A DNA stretch of 7,190 nucleotides from Gammaproteobacteria bacterium. GTDB taxonomy: Bacteria > Pseudomonadota > Gammaproteobacteria > DSM-16500. The stretch covers positions 1 through 7,190 of the forward strand of contig VFKI01000070.1 in assembly GCA_009885665.1 (NCBI GenBank), in the 5' to 3' direction. Shown piece after piece: positions 1-5,918 of this stretch (position 1 is its first letter; each line of letters opens with the position of its first letter). Position numbers and translations under genes: made by a program. The notes beneath the pieces are model-generated. The model did not search any database. It saw only the letters and a program-made list of their open reading frames with translations, and had not been told where the DNA came from.

Positions 1-80
1 AAGTAAATGAGCATTTAAAACGCATTTTTAACGAAGAGTTATCAAAAAAGACGGATCCTTGGAATGTCGGTAATAAGTAA
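1..80 (+). CDS. C-terminal end of an unidentified protein (partial)
   Basis: Of the three plus-strand frames, only the third is open from the left edge; the other two stop within the first ten bases. It encodes about 25 residues, beginning VNEHLKRIFNEEL and ending DPWNVGNK, followed by TAA at 78-80. The piece is charged and probably helical, with no recognisable domain, so no function can be given. The stop lies one base from the stop codon of the minus-strand lipoprotein gene, an arrangement typical of two convergent genes and the main reason to believe this is a real gene end. The rest of the gene is outside the window. Confidence 0.5.
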   Translation, partial: VNEHLKRIFNEELSKKTDPWNVGNK

Positions 81-81
81 A

Positions 82-309
82 TTAGCAATTACCTTTCTTG
101 GCCTGACCCGGGGGACAAAAGTAGCCGCGAGACCAAGCGCCGTGAGGAGAATGCGATGCAGCCGGCGCTGGGTTATACCCATTAAAAGCCGCGGCATCAG
201 GCAAATTGATACCATCAACATTGCAGCCCGACAACAATATAGCGCTCACTATAATAAGCCCAGAAACTATACCCAATCTAACTTGTTTTACTATCCCGCG
301 TTGCTGCAT
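82..309 (-). CDS. Small lipoprotein with C-terminal CPPGQAKKG motif
   Basis: A 75-residue protein when started at the ATG complementary to 307-309. That start is preferred over an ATG 17 codons upstream because AAGAGG lies nine bases before it and the signal peptide then has normal length. Residues 1-28 form a type II signal peptide: a basic start, the hydrophobic run GIVSGLIIVSAILL, and the lipobox LSG-Cys29. The next residue is Asn rather than Asp, which favours outer-membrane sorting under the E. coli rule. The mature part is about 47 residues, rich in Pro and Ala, and ends FCPPGQAKKGNC with cysteines at 65 and 75. Similar CPPG(L/Q)AKK segments occur in CigR/RcnB-like envelope proteins, from memory. 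Function is unknown. It is transcribed divergently from the ZapB-like gene and converges on the partial gene at the left edge. Confidence 0.75.
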   Translation of the reverse strand: MQQRGIVKQVRLGIVSGLIIVSAILLSGCNVDGINLPDAAAFNGYNPAPAASHSPHGAWSRGYFCPPGQAKKGNC

Positions 310-381
310 AGCGTATGACCTCTTAATAATATTAAACCTAACCTCGACACTTGATTGCATTGCACCCTAAAATTCACGCCC

Positions 382-410
382 TTCTCTTCCATCACAAACC
401 CCGCTATGAT
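382..410 (+). promoter_or_regulatory. Candidate sigma70 promoter for the zapB-like/dapA operon
   Basis: The hexamer TATGAT at 405-410 is a good -10 box (5 of 6). A weak -35 candidate, TTCTCT at 382-387, lies 17 bases upstream (3 of 6). The predicted transcript starts near 417, giving a leader of about 33 bases before the ATG at 450. The site lies in the divergent gap between the minus-strand lipoprotein and this operon. It was called from sequence similarity alone. Confidence 0.4.
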
Positions 411-449
411 ACTGAAAATCTCTTATCATTTATCAGAAAGGATAGACAT

Positions 450-710
450 ATGACCACAGCACTCATGCAATTGGAAGAAAAAACCATTTCATTACTGGCT
501 TCTTTTGAAAAAATGCGCGACCGTAATCACCTCTTAGAACAAGAAAATGCCACTCTCGCTAAAGAAAAAACCCATCTCACCGCCATCACCGCCGAATTGG
601 AAGGCCGGCTTGCCGCCTATACCGACAAGATTCGTGCTTTGGTCGATTTGCTAGACAGCATGGACATTCCACCCGCCCGGCAAAACACCGCCATGGAGAC
701 CGTTATCTAA
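450..710 (+). CDS. Small coiled-coil protein, ZapB/TIGR02449-like
   Basis: An 86-residue protein. The frame is open from further upstream, but the ATG at 450 is chosen because AAGGA at 438-442 sits seven bases before it and the preceding residues look non-coding. Residues 5-67 are a continuous predicted coiled coil, rich in Leu, Glu, Lys and Gln, with heptad-like spacing (QLEEKTISLLASFEKM, then LLEQENATL, then LEGRLAAYTDKI). Size and pattern resemble ZapB and related short coiled-coil proteins of gammaproteobacteria (TIGR02449 type), which act at the division septum. No enzymatic motif is present. The stop lies 14 bases before dapA, so the two are very likely cotranscribed. A septal role is inferred from similarity of type; low-complexity coiled coils are easily confused, so the family assignment is moderate. 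Confidence 0.75.
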   Translation: MTTALMQLEEKTISLLASFEKMRDRNHLLEQENATLAKEKTHLTAITAELEGRLAAYTDKIRALVDLLDSMDIPPARQNTAMETVI

Positions 711-724
711 CAAGGAGCACGCGC

Positions 725-1633
725 ATGTTTACTGGCAGCTTAGTCGCATTAGTCACCCCAATGAATAAAGAGGGTCATATTGATGATAAAGCGTTATTTC
801 ATCTCATCGACTGGCATTTTGCACAAGGCACGGACGGTATCGTTGTCGCTGGCACTACCGGCGAATCTGCCACTTTAACAGAAGACGAGCATTATCACCT
901 CATCAGCAAAGTCGTTAAACATGTCGCGCGCCGCGTACCCGTCATCGCTGGCACTGGCAGCAATGCGACGGCACACACCATCACCTTAACGCGCAACGCT
1001 AAAAAAGCGGGCGCAGAGGCTGCGCTCATTGTGACGCCTTATTACAACAAGCCTACGCAACAAGGGCTTTATTTACATTACCAAGCCATTATCGACAAAG
1101 TGCCTGGCATGCCCATCATTCTTTATAATGTCCCGGGGCGCACCGCCTGCGACTTATTACCACAAACCGTTGCACGGCTGGCACAGCTTGATGGCATTAT
1201 TGGCATTAAAGAAGCAACGGGTAAAATTGAACGTATTACCGAAATACGTCAACAATGCGGCAAGGGTTTTGACATCTATAGTGGCGATGACGCGACCGCA
1301 CTCGCCGCAATACGTGCCGGTGCCAATGGCGTCATTTCGGTCACGGCCAATGTTGCACCCGCCAAAATGCACGCGCTTTGTGCTGCGGCCTTAACGGGAA
1401 AAACCGCGCAGGCTGATGCGTTACAAGCTGAACTATTACCCTTGCATCAAAAATTGTTTGTCGAAGCCAATCCGATTCCAAGCAAATGGGTTTTGCAGCA
1501 AATGGGGTTGATTTCTGGCGGCATTCGGTTACCCTTAACGCCTTTAGATGCGACATTTCATAACGAAGTCGCAACGGCTTGTCTCTCCGCCGGCATTTCT
1601 TTAAAACAACAGGAACCCCATGTCTTACTTTAA
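725..1633 (+). CDS. dapA: 4-hydroxy-tetrahydrodipicolinate synthase
   Basis: 302 residues, close to the usual 292. DapA condenses pyruvate with aspartate semialdehyde in the cytoplasm, the first step committed to diaminopimelate and lysine. The protein is a TIM barrel, and all catalytic landmarks are present: GTTGES at 43-48 with Thr44/Thr45, Tyr107 in TPYYNKP, Tyr134 and Arg139 in YNVPGRT, the Schiff-base lysine Lys162 in GIKEATG, and SGDDA followed by GVISVTANV. The start has AAGGAG seven bases upstream. Compared with the remembered E. coli sequence, which aligns without gaps to about residue 125, the allosteric lysine site keeps His56 and Asn80 but has Glu53 for His and His84 for Glu. The gene is second in an operon after the ZapB-like gene, and its last 14 bases overlap the next lipoprotein gene, the arrangement seen for dapA-bamC. 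Confidence 0.97.
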   Translation: MFTGSLVALVTPMNKEGHIDDKALFHLIDWHFAQGTDGIVVAGTTGESATLTEDEHYHLISKVVKHVARRVPVIAGTGSNATAHTITLTRNAKKAGAEAALIVTPYYNKPTQQGLYLHYQAIIDKVPGMPIILYNVPGRTACDLLPQTVARLAQLDGIIGIKEATGKIERITEIRQQCGKGFDIYSGDDATALAAIRAGANGVISVTANVAPAKMHALCAAALTGKTAQADALQAELLPLHQKLFVEANPIPSKWVLQQMGLISGGIRLPLTPLDATFHNEVATACLSAGISLKQQEPHVLL

Positions 1634-1859
1634 AACGATCACCACCACATTATTATTAATATCTATCAGCGGCTGTAGCGCATATGGCACGCATATGATC
1701 CAACACCGCGGCCAAGATTATCTCAGCGCAAAAACAGCGCCGCCGCTGACCCTGCCCGCCGGCACGCAAGCTAGCGGCATCAAACCCCGCTTTGCCGTAC
1801 CGCCACAACGCGGTGTTGCTCCGACGCATACCCTAGATTTGACGCCGCCAGGGTTATAA
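1620..1859 (+). CDS. Short BamC-like lipoprotein (N-terminal segment only)
   Basis: 79 residues. Residues 1-18 are a lipoprotein signal peptide and Cys19 the acylated cysteine (lipobox ISGC), with Ser at +2, consistent with the outer membrane. The mature 61 residues are Pro-rich and look disordered. They follow the N-terminal tail of E. coli BamC in order: a DYL motif where BamC has AYL, an Ala/Pro/Leu stretch ending LPAG where BamC has APAG, FAVPP for YAIPV, and LDLTPP for LDIRPP just before the stop. BamC is an accessory lipoprotein of the BAM outer-membrane assembly machine; its tail binds BamD. The two folded domains of BamC (about 344 residues in E. coli) are absent, and only 89 bases separate the stop from a tRNA gene. 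The start lies inside dapA, with AGGAA at 1611-1615. BamC homology rests on synteny and short motifs. Confidence 0.8.
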   Translation: MSYFKTITTTLLLISISGCSAYGTHMIQHRGQDYLSAKTAPPLTLPAGTQASGIKPRFAVPPQRGVAPTHTLDLTPPGL

Positions 1860-1907
1860 CCGACATTCCGCACCTTTGTCTTTTTCGATAGTAACTACAT
1901 TTTTAGA

Positions 1908-1936
1908 TTCCGTTTATCTGCCAACTGACATATAAT
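1908..1936 (+). promoter_or_regulatory. Promoter of tRNA-Ser with GC-rich discriminator
   Basis: A perfect -10 box, TATAAT, lies at 1931-1936, 12 bases before the tRNA. The -35 region is poor: TTCCGT at 1908-1913 has the right 17-base spacing but few matches. CCCGC follows the -10 directly, a GC-rich discriminator of the kind linked to stringent control of stable-RNA promoters. Transcription would start around 1943-1945, leaving only a few bases of 5' leader for RNase P to remove. Confidence 0.65.
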
Positions 1937-1948
1937 CCCGCAACTATT

Positions 1949-2038
1949 GGAGAGGTACCGAAGCGGTCATAACGGCGCCGACTCGAAATCGGATGGGGTG
2001 TGCAAACACCCACGCGGGTTCGAATCCCGCCCTCTCCG
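1949..2038 (+). tRNA. tRNA-Ser (anticodon CGA)
   Basis: A class II tRNA of 90 bases. The acceptor stem GGAGAGG (1949-1955) pairs fully with CCTCTCC (2031-2037), followed by discriminator G at 2038. The anticodon loop CTCGAAA (1982-1988) gives anticodon CGA at 1984-1986, which reads UCG. The anticodon stem has four pairs plus a G-A mismatch at its outer end. The long variable arm has a six-pair stem, GGGTGT/ACACCC around a GCAA loop, as expected for serine. The T arm is GCGGG-TTCGAAT-CCCGC. The 3' CCA is not encoded; the bases after the discriminator are TAT, so CCA must be added enzymatically. A protein gene begins 31 bases later with no obvious terminator or new promoter between. Confidence 0.97.
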
Positions 2039-2069
2039 TATTTTTACAAGCAGATGAAGGATCTATAAC

Positions 2070-3407
2070 ATGCCTGCTATTGATCATGATCAAATCCTCC
2101 ATGCCCGCTGGCTCATTGCTGAAGCCACCACTGCCCCACTGGAAAATCACGCCCTAGTGGTCAAAAATGGCTTGATCGCAGCTATCTTGCCATCAGCCGA
2201 TGCCAATACCCAGTACCCCGACCTGCCCGCCACCTCACTCAGCTCGCACGCATTGCTCCCCGGCCTGATTAACACCCACACCCATATTGGCATGAGTTAT
2301 TTTCGCGGCTTGGCCGACGACTTAGCATTAATGGAATGGTTGAATCAACATATTTGGCCTGCAGAAAAAAAATGGGTTAGCCATGAATTTGTCCGTGATG
2401 CATCGCTATTTGCCATGGCGGAAATGATCCGCGCTGGCACGACCACGTTTAATGACATGTATTTCTTTTTACAAGCGACGGCGGAAGCGGCTGAAATCAG
2501 TGGCATGCGTGCGCATATTGGCATGACGATCATGGAATTTCCAACGGCGTGGGCGCAAAATGCGGATGAATACTTTGCACGCGGCATGGAATTTTTCGAA
2601 CAATATAAACATCACCCGCGCATCACCCCTACGTTTGCGCCACACGCGCCTTATACAGTGTCTGACGATTCTTTTATAAAAATAAAGGAAATTGCAGATA
2701 AACATGACATAAAAATTAATTTACACTTACATGAAACACAAGATGAAGTCGATCAATCGCTCAAACAATTTAACAAACGCCCCATCCGCCGGTTACATGA
2801 TCTCGGCTTTATTTCAGATCGTTTAATCGCAATTCACATGACAGCACTGGATGCAGAAGATTTCGCTATTTTGGCTGAAACGCGTCCCGCCATTGTCCAC
2901 TGCCCCGAATCGAATATGAAACTGGCAAGCGGTGCTTGCCCTGTCGAGCAATTGCACTCATTAGGATTGACCGTTGCACTGGGCACTGACAGCGTCGCGA
3001 GCAATAATAACCTTGATATGCTCAGCGAAATGCGCGCTGCGACACTGCTCGCCAAACTCAGCTCGCGCAATCCGCAAGTCCTCCCTGCCGCCGCAACGTT
3101 GCAACTGGCAACTCTCAATGGCGCTAAAGCGCTGGGCATGGACAAAATAATTGGCTCTTTGGCAGTGGGTAAAGCAGCAGACTGTATTGCGATAAATTTA
3201 GATGCTATCGAAACCTTACCGCTTTATCACCCTGTTTCACAATTAGTGTATGCTGCCGGCCGCGACCAAATTACGGACGTGTGGGTGGCGGGTAAACAAT
3301 TATTAAAGCATGGCAAATTGACGACACTGGATGAAATCGAGCTAAAGGAACGCGCACGCTATTGGCAGCAAAAAATTATGGTGAAGTCACACTCAACCGT
3401 TGCCTGA
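2070..3407 (+). CDS. mtaD: MTA/SAH deaminase-type amidohydrolase (TRZ/ATZ family)
   Basis: 445 residues, typical for the family, with AAGGA eight bases before the ATG. It is a metal-dependent amidohydrolase of the MtaD/TrzA/AtzA group. The closest known functions are deamination of 5'-methylthioadenosine or S-adenosylhomocysteine. Metal and catalytic residues are all recognisable: His70 and His72 in NTHTH, His219 and Glu222 in HLHE, His256 in IHMT, and Asp307 in GTDSVASNNNLD. APHAPYTVS (about 190-198) and HCPESNMKLASG (277-288) are further family signatures. The N-terminal and C-terminal portions form the small beta-sandwich domain. MTA is a by-product of polyamine and autoinducer synthesis, so a salvage role in the cytoplasm is likely. 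Substrate cannot be told from motifs alone: related enzymes deaminate other purines or act on triazines. The gene may be read through from the tRNA upstream. Confidence 0.88.
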   Translation: MPAIDHDQILHARWLIAEATTAPLENHALVVKNGLIAAILPSADANTQYPDLPATSLSSHALLPGLINTHTHIGMSYFRGLADDLALMEWLNQHIWPAEKKWVSHEFVRDASLFAMAEMIRAGTTTFNDMYFFLQATAEAAEISGMRAHIGMTIMEFPTAWAQNADEYFARGMEFFEQYKHHPRITPTFAPHAPYTVSDDSFIKIKEIADKHDIKINLHLHETQDEVDQSLKQFNKRPIRRLHDLGFISDRLIAIHMTALDAEDFAILAETRPAIVHCPESNMKLASGACPVEQLHSLGLTVALGTDSVASNNNLDMLSEMRAATLLAKLSSRNPQVLPAAATLQLATLNGAKALGMDKIIGSLAVGKAADCIAINLDAIETLPLYHPVSQLVYAAGRDQITDVWVAGKQLLKHGKLTTLDEIELKERARYWQQKIMVKSHSTVA

Positions 3408-3469
3408 TTTTCGCTATGGTTTTATCACTTCAAAGCGGCGCGCCACCCCTGCCATTCCGACAGCAGCAC

Positions 3470-3478
3470 TGGTAGAAT
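3470..3478 (+). promoter_or_regulatory. Candidate extended -10 promoter for glnA
   Basis: TGG followed by TAGAAT (3473-3478) forms an extended -10 element with five of six matches in the hexamer. No good -35 box lies 16-18 bases upstream, which is acceptable for an extended -10 promoter. Predicted start near 3485 gives a leader of about 50 bases before the ATG at 3535. I found no sigma54-type GG-N10-GC element, which might have been expected at a nitrogen-regulated glnA. Confidence 0.4.
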
Positions 3479-3482
3479 AGTC

Positions 3483-3504
3483 CGTCCCAGCACATGCTTG
3501 GACG
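3483..3504 (+). promoter_or_regulatory. Hairpin in the glnA leader
   Basis: CGTCC (3483-3487) pairs with GGACG (3500-3504). Inside, after a C-T mismatch, AGC pairs with GCT around an ACAT loop. The hairpin lies right at the predicted 5' end of the glnA transcript. It has no T-run, so it is not a terminator. It could stabilise the mRNA end, mark an operator-like inverted repeat, or be chance. Confidence 0.3.
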
Positions 3505-3534
3505 ACGCATCCCCAAAACAAACAAGGAGTAATC

Positions 3535-4941
3535 ATGTCCGCTGCCATTCGTAAGATGATAGAAGAACACCAAATCGAATTTGTAGACTTGCGTTTTTGT
3601 GACTTACGTGGAAAAGAACATCATATCACCCTCCCTGAAAATAAAATTGATGATGCTTTTGTGAAACATGGCAAAGTATTTGATGGCTCTTCCATTGCCG
3701 GTTGGTGCGCCATTAACCACTCTGATCTGGTATTAAAACCTGATATCAGCACCATGGTCATCGACCCTTTCTGTGAAACGCCCACTTTGAATTTACGCTG
3801 CGACGTAATGGATCCCCGCACTAAAACACACTACATTCGCGACCCACGCGCCGTCGCGCATCGTGCTGAAACTTTTTTGAAAGCCTCTGGCATTGCCGAT
3901 GTGTGTTACTTTGGTCAAGAAGTTGAATTTTTTATTTTTGATGATGTGCGCTGGGAAAACAGTATGCGCAGTAACGCCTACCATATTGACTCAGAAGAAG
4001 CCGCGTGGAACTCACACAAAAAAATGGCAGATGGCAATATGGGCTATCGTCCGCGCATTAAGGGCGGCTATTTTCCGGTGCCGCCGATTGATTCTGCGCA
4101 TGACATTCGTTCCACTATGTGTAAAACATTAGCGAATATGGGTTTGCATCCCGAAGTGCATCATCATGAAGTTGCCACTGCTTGTCAAAATGAAATCACC
4201 ACGCGTTATAGTACACTGCGCCACAAAGCCGATGAAATGTTAATTTTCAAATATGCCATTCAAAATGTGGCCTTATCGTTTGGCAAAACCGTGACATTCA
4301 TGCCAAAACCTTTAGTCGGTGACAATGGTAGCGGCTTGCACTGTCATCAATCTCTTGCAAAAAGCGGTAAAAATTTATTTGCGGGTGACCAATATGCTGG
4401 CTTATCTGAATTGGCACTTTATTACACCGGCGGCATTATCAAACATGCGCGTGCGCTGTGTGCTTTTACCAACCCATCGACTAACAGTTACAAACGGTTA
4501 GTGCCTGGTTTTGAAGCCCCGGTCACGATGGTTTATTCAGAAAGCAATCGTTCGGCGGGTATTCGTATACCGCATGTTTTCAATGAAAAAGAAAAGCGTA
4601 TTGAAGTGCGTTTTCCAGATGCGATGGCCAATCCCTATCTAGCATTTTCTGCAATGTTAATGGCAGGCTTGGATGGTATTAAAAATAAAATTCATCCAGG
4701 CGACGCAGTCGATGAAGATATTTATCACTTATCGCCGGATGTTTTGCGCACGTTCCCCTGTTTATGCGGTTCATTAGAAGAAGCTTTAGCGGCGCTTGAA
4801 GCGGATCATGCATTTTTATTAGCGGGCGACGTGTTCAATCTTGAATTAATCAATGCTTATATTAATATCAAGCGTGAAGATATCATTCGTCTAAATCAAA
4901 CGACACATCCGGTTGAATTTGATATGTATTATAGCGCATGA
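3535..4941 (+). CDS. glnA: Glutamine synthetase, type I-beta
   Basis: 468 residues, almost exactly the E. coli length. It makes glutamine from glutamate, ammonia and ATP as a cytoplasmic dodecamer. Landmarks are in their standard places: Asp50 and Ser53 in FDGSSI, Glu129 and Glu131 in the metal site (QEVEFF), Glu212 in HHHEVATA, Glu220, NGSGLHCH with His269, NPSTNSYKRLVPG with Arg321 and the flap Glu327, Arg339, Arg344, and EVRFPD with Glu357 and Arg359. The C-terminus HPVEFDMYYS is typical. The I-beta insert region and the adenylylation tyrosine Tyr397 are present, but the tyrosine sits in DIYHLSPDV rather than the usual NLYDLPPEE. AAGGAG precedes the start. No glnL/glnG two-component genes follow; instead xthA overlaps the stop by four bases. 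Confidence 0.97.
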   Translation: MSAAIRKMIEEHQIEFVDLRFCDLRGKEHHITLPENKIDDAFVKHGKVFDGSSIAGWCAINHSDLVLKPDISTMVIDPFCETPTLNLRCDVMDPRTKTHYIRDPRAVAHRAETFLKASGIADVCYFGQEVEFFIFDDVRWENSMRSNAYHIDSEEAAWNSHKKMADGNMGYRPRIKGGYFPVPPIDSAHDIRSTMCKTLANMGLHPEVHHHEVATACQNEITTRYSTLRHKADEMLIFKYAIQNVALSFGKTVTFMPKPLVGDNGSGLHCHQSLAKSGKNLFAGDQYAGLSELALYYTGGIIKHARALCAFTNPSTNSYKRLVPGFEAPVTMVYSESNRSAGIRIPHVFNEKEKRIEVRFPDAMANPYLAFSAMLMAGLDGIKNKIHPGDAVDEDIYHLSPDVLRTFPCLCGSLEEALAALEADHAFLLAGDVFNLELINAYINIKREDIIRLNQTTHPVEFDMYYSA

Positions 4942-5702
4942 AAATTGCCAGCTGGAATGTCAATTCGTTGCGCGTCCGTCTGCCACATGTATTAGCGTGG
5001 CTCGCGGATGCGCAACCGGATATATTGGCGCTGCAAGAATTAAAATTGCCAACGGCAGATTTTCCGTTGGCAGAATTTGCAAAAATTGGCTATCACGCCA
5101 CGGTACATGGCCAAAAAACATGGAATGGCGTGGCCATTTTAAGTCGCGCGCCCGCAACCGATGTCTGTACCACATTTAATGATTTTATTGATCCACAAAG
5201 CAGATTGCTTGCCGTCACGCTCAATGATGTGCGTGTAATTGACGTCTATATTCCCAATGGCGAAAGTGTGGATTCTGAAAAATATCAATATAAACTTGAA
5301 TGGTTGCGCCATCTCGATTTATTTTTAACGGCAGAATTAAAAAAATATACGCGACTGGTGATTGTCGGTGATTTTAATATTGCCCCAGAAGCACGCGATG
5401 TTGATAATCCAGCGGCATGGGAAGGCAAAGTATTATGTAGCCCGCCGGAACGCGCAGCGTTTCAGCAAATGATAAAGCTGGGCTTACAGGATTGTTTTCG
5501 CTTATTTGATCAAGCGGATAAATCCTTTAGCTGGTGGGATTATCGTTTAAATGCATTTCGACGCAACCTCGGTTTGCGCATCGACCATATTCTCGCCAGC
5601 GGCCCACTCGCACGCAGTTGCACCGCGTGTCACATCGATAAAATTCCGCGCGGCTGGGAGCGCCCCTCCGATCATGCACCGGTTGTCGCGTGTTTTGGTT
5701 AA
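4938..5702 (+). CDS. xthA: Exodeoxyribonuclease III (AP endonuclease family)
   Basis: 254 residues, slightly shorter than E. coli ExoIII (268). ExoIII enzymes cut DNA at abasic sites and degrade 3' ends during base-excision repair. The whole endonuclease/exonuclease/phosphatase domain is present: Asn7 in SWNVNS, Glu34 in LQELK, Tyr104 in VYIPNG, Asp145 and Asn147 in GDFNIAP, a Trp-rich FSWWDYR at 197-203, Asp216 in RIDHIL, and the catalytic pair Asp245-His246 in SDHAP. The RIDHIL form, rather than the DLLL I recall for E. coli, points to the second common ExoIII subgroup. The ATG shares four bases (ATGA) with the glnA stop and lacks a strong ribosome-binding site, so translation is probably coupled to glnA. 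Antisense and alternative-frame ORFs in the region are shadows. Confidence 0.95.
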   Translation: MKIASWNVNSLRVRLPHVLAWLADAQPDILALQELKLPTADFPLAEFAKIGYHATVHGQKTWNGVAILSRAPATDVCTTFNDFIDPQSRLLAVTLNDVRVIDVYIPNGESVDSEKYQYKLEWLRHLDLFLTAELKKYTRLVIVGDFNIAPEARDVDNPAAWEGKVLCSPPERAAFQQMIKLGLQDCFRLFDQADKSFSWWDYRLNAFRRNLGLRIDHILASGPLARSCTACHIDKIPRGWERPSDHAPVVACFG

Positions 5703-5707
5703 AATAA

Positions 5708-5727
5708 GAAAGGCCTTGCTTTTATTT
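5708..5727 (+). terminator. Weak candidate terminator after xthA
   Basis: Six bases after the xthA stop, AAAGGC (5709-5714) can pair with GCTTTT (5718-5723) around a CTT loop, with one G-T pair, followed by ATTTC. The stem is short and the T-tract is interrupted, so efficiency would be modest. No better intrinsic terminator was found before the helicase gene. Confidence 0.3.
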
Positions 5728-5839
5728 CAATAACACGCCATAATGCCCGCCGGTTTTTTGTTTTATCCAGAAAGTGTGCGCGCTCCTCGGCACACCTTAG
5801 CAGATTCCCCTCTTCTTCCTCACGGCTGTTACACTGGAA

Positions 5840-5856
5840 GGCAGGGCAACCCTGCC
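5840..5856. repeat. Perfect inverted repeat, GGCAGGG-CAA-CCCTGCC
   Basis: Seven perfect, GC-rich base pairs enclose a three-base CAA loop. No T-run follows, so it is not a standard terminator. It could be a protected RNA stem, a small-RNA element, or one copy of a dispersed palindromic repeat; no second copy is present in this window. Confidence 0.55.
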
Positions 5857-5872
5857 AGCTACATGACGTAAC

Positions 5873-5902
5873 TTGCCGATAAAAACCTAAAAACCCTATA
5901 TG
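5873..5902 (+). promoter_or_regulatory. Candidate promoter for the DEAD-box helicase gene
   Basis: TTGCCG (5873-5878, 4 of 6) and TATATG (5897-5902, 4 of 6) are separated by 18 bases of A-rich spacer. The predicted start near 5909 would give a leader of about 68 bases that begins within or beside the stem TGCCG/CGGCA. An alternative -10, TATACT at 5933-5938, lacks a good -35 box. The choice between them is open. Confidence 0.35.
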
Positions 5903-5918
5903 ACTGCCGCCACCAGGC

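Noticed and set aside
351..449. Longer N-terminus for the ZapB-like protein
   Set aside because: The extra 33 codons cover the candidate promoter and leader, and the internal ATG at 450 has a well-placed AAGGA.
1860..1948. Frameshifted remainder of bamC after the short lipoprotein
   Set aside because: Only 89 bases remain before the tRNA, and they hold the tRNA promoter; there is no room for the folded domains.
2015..2038. tRNA 3' end as an integration site for a mobile element
   Set aside because: No integrase gene and no second copy of the tRNA end occurs in the window; the neighbour is a housekeeping gene.
1944..2150. Minus-strand ORF of 68 codons across the tRNA
   Set aside because: It lies over the tRNA-Ser gene and the start of the deaminase gene; it is the familiar artefact of translating a tRNA (contains ERAGFEPA).
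2834..3145. Minus-strand ORF of 103 codons inside the deaminase gene
   Set aside because: It has a low-complexity Ser/Ala/Leu composition and is fully antisense to a gene with intact catalytic motifs.
3483..3504. Sigma54 promoter for glnA
   Set aside because: AGCAC-N-TTGGA vaguely resembles the -24/-12 pattern, but the required GG and GC dinucleotides are not both present at the right spacing.
4913..5179. Plus-strand ORF of 88 codons at the glnA-xthA junction
   Set aside because: It is in a different frame from both real genes, with no ribosome site or domain; a shadow ORF.
5744..5760. Intrinsic terminator ending in the T-run at 5754-5759
   Set aside because: The T-run is real, but no stem of more than two pairs can be formed directly before it.
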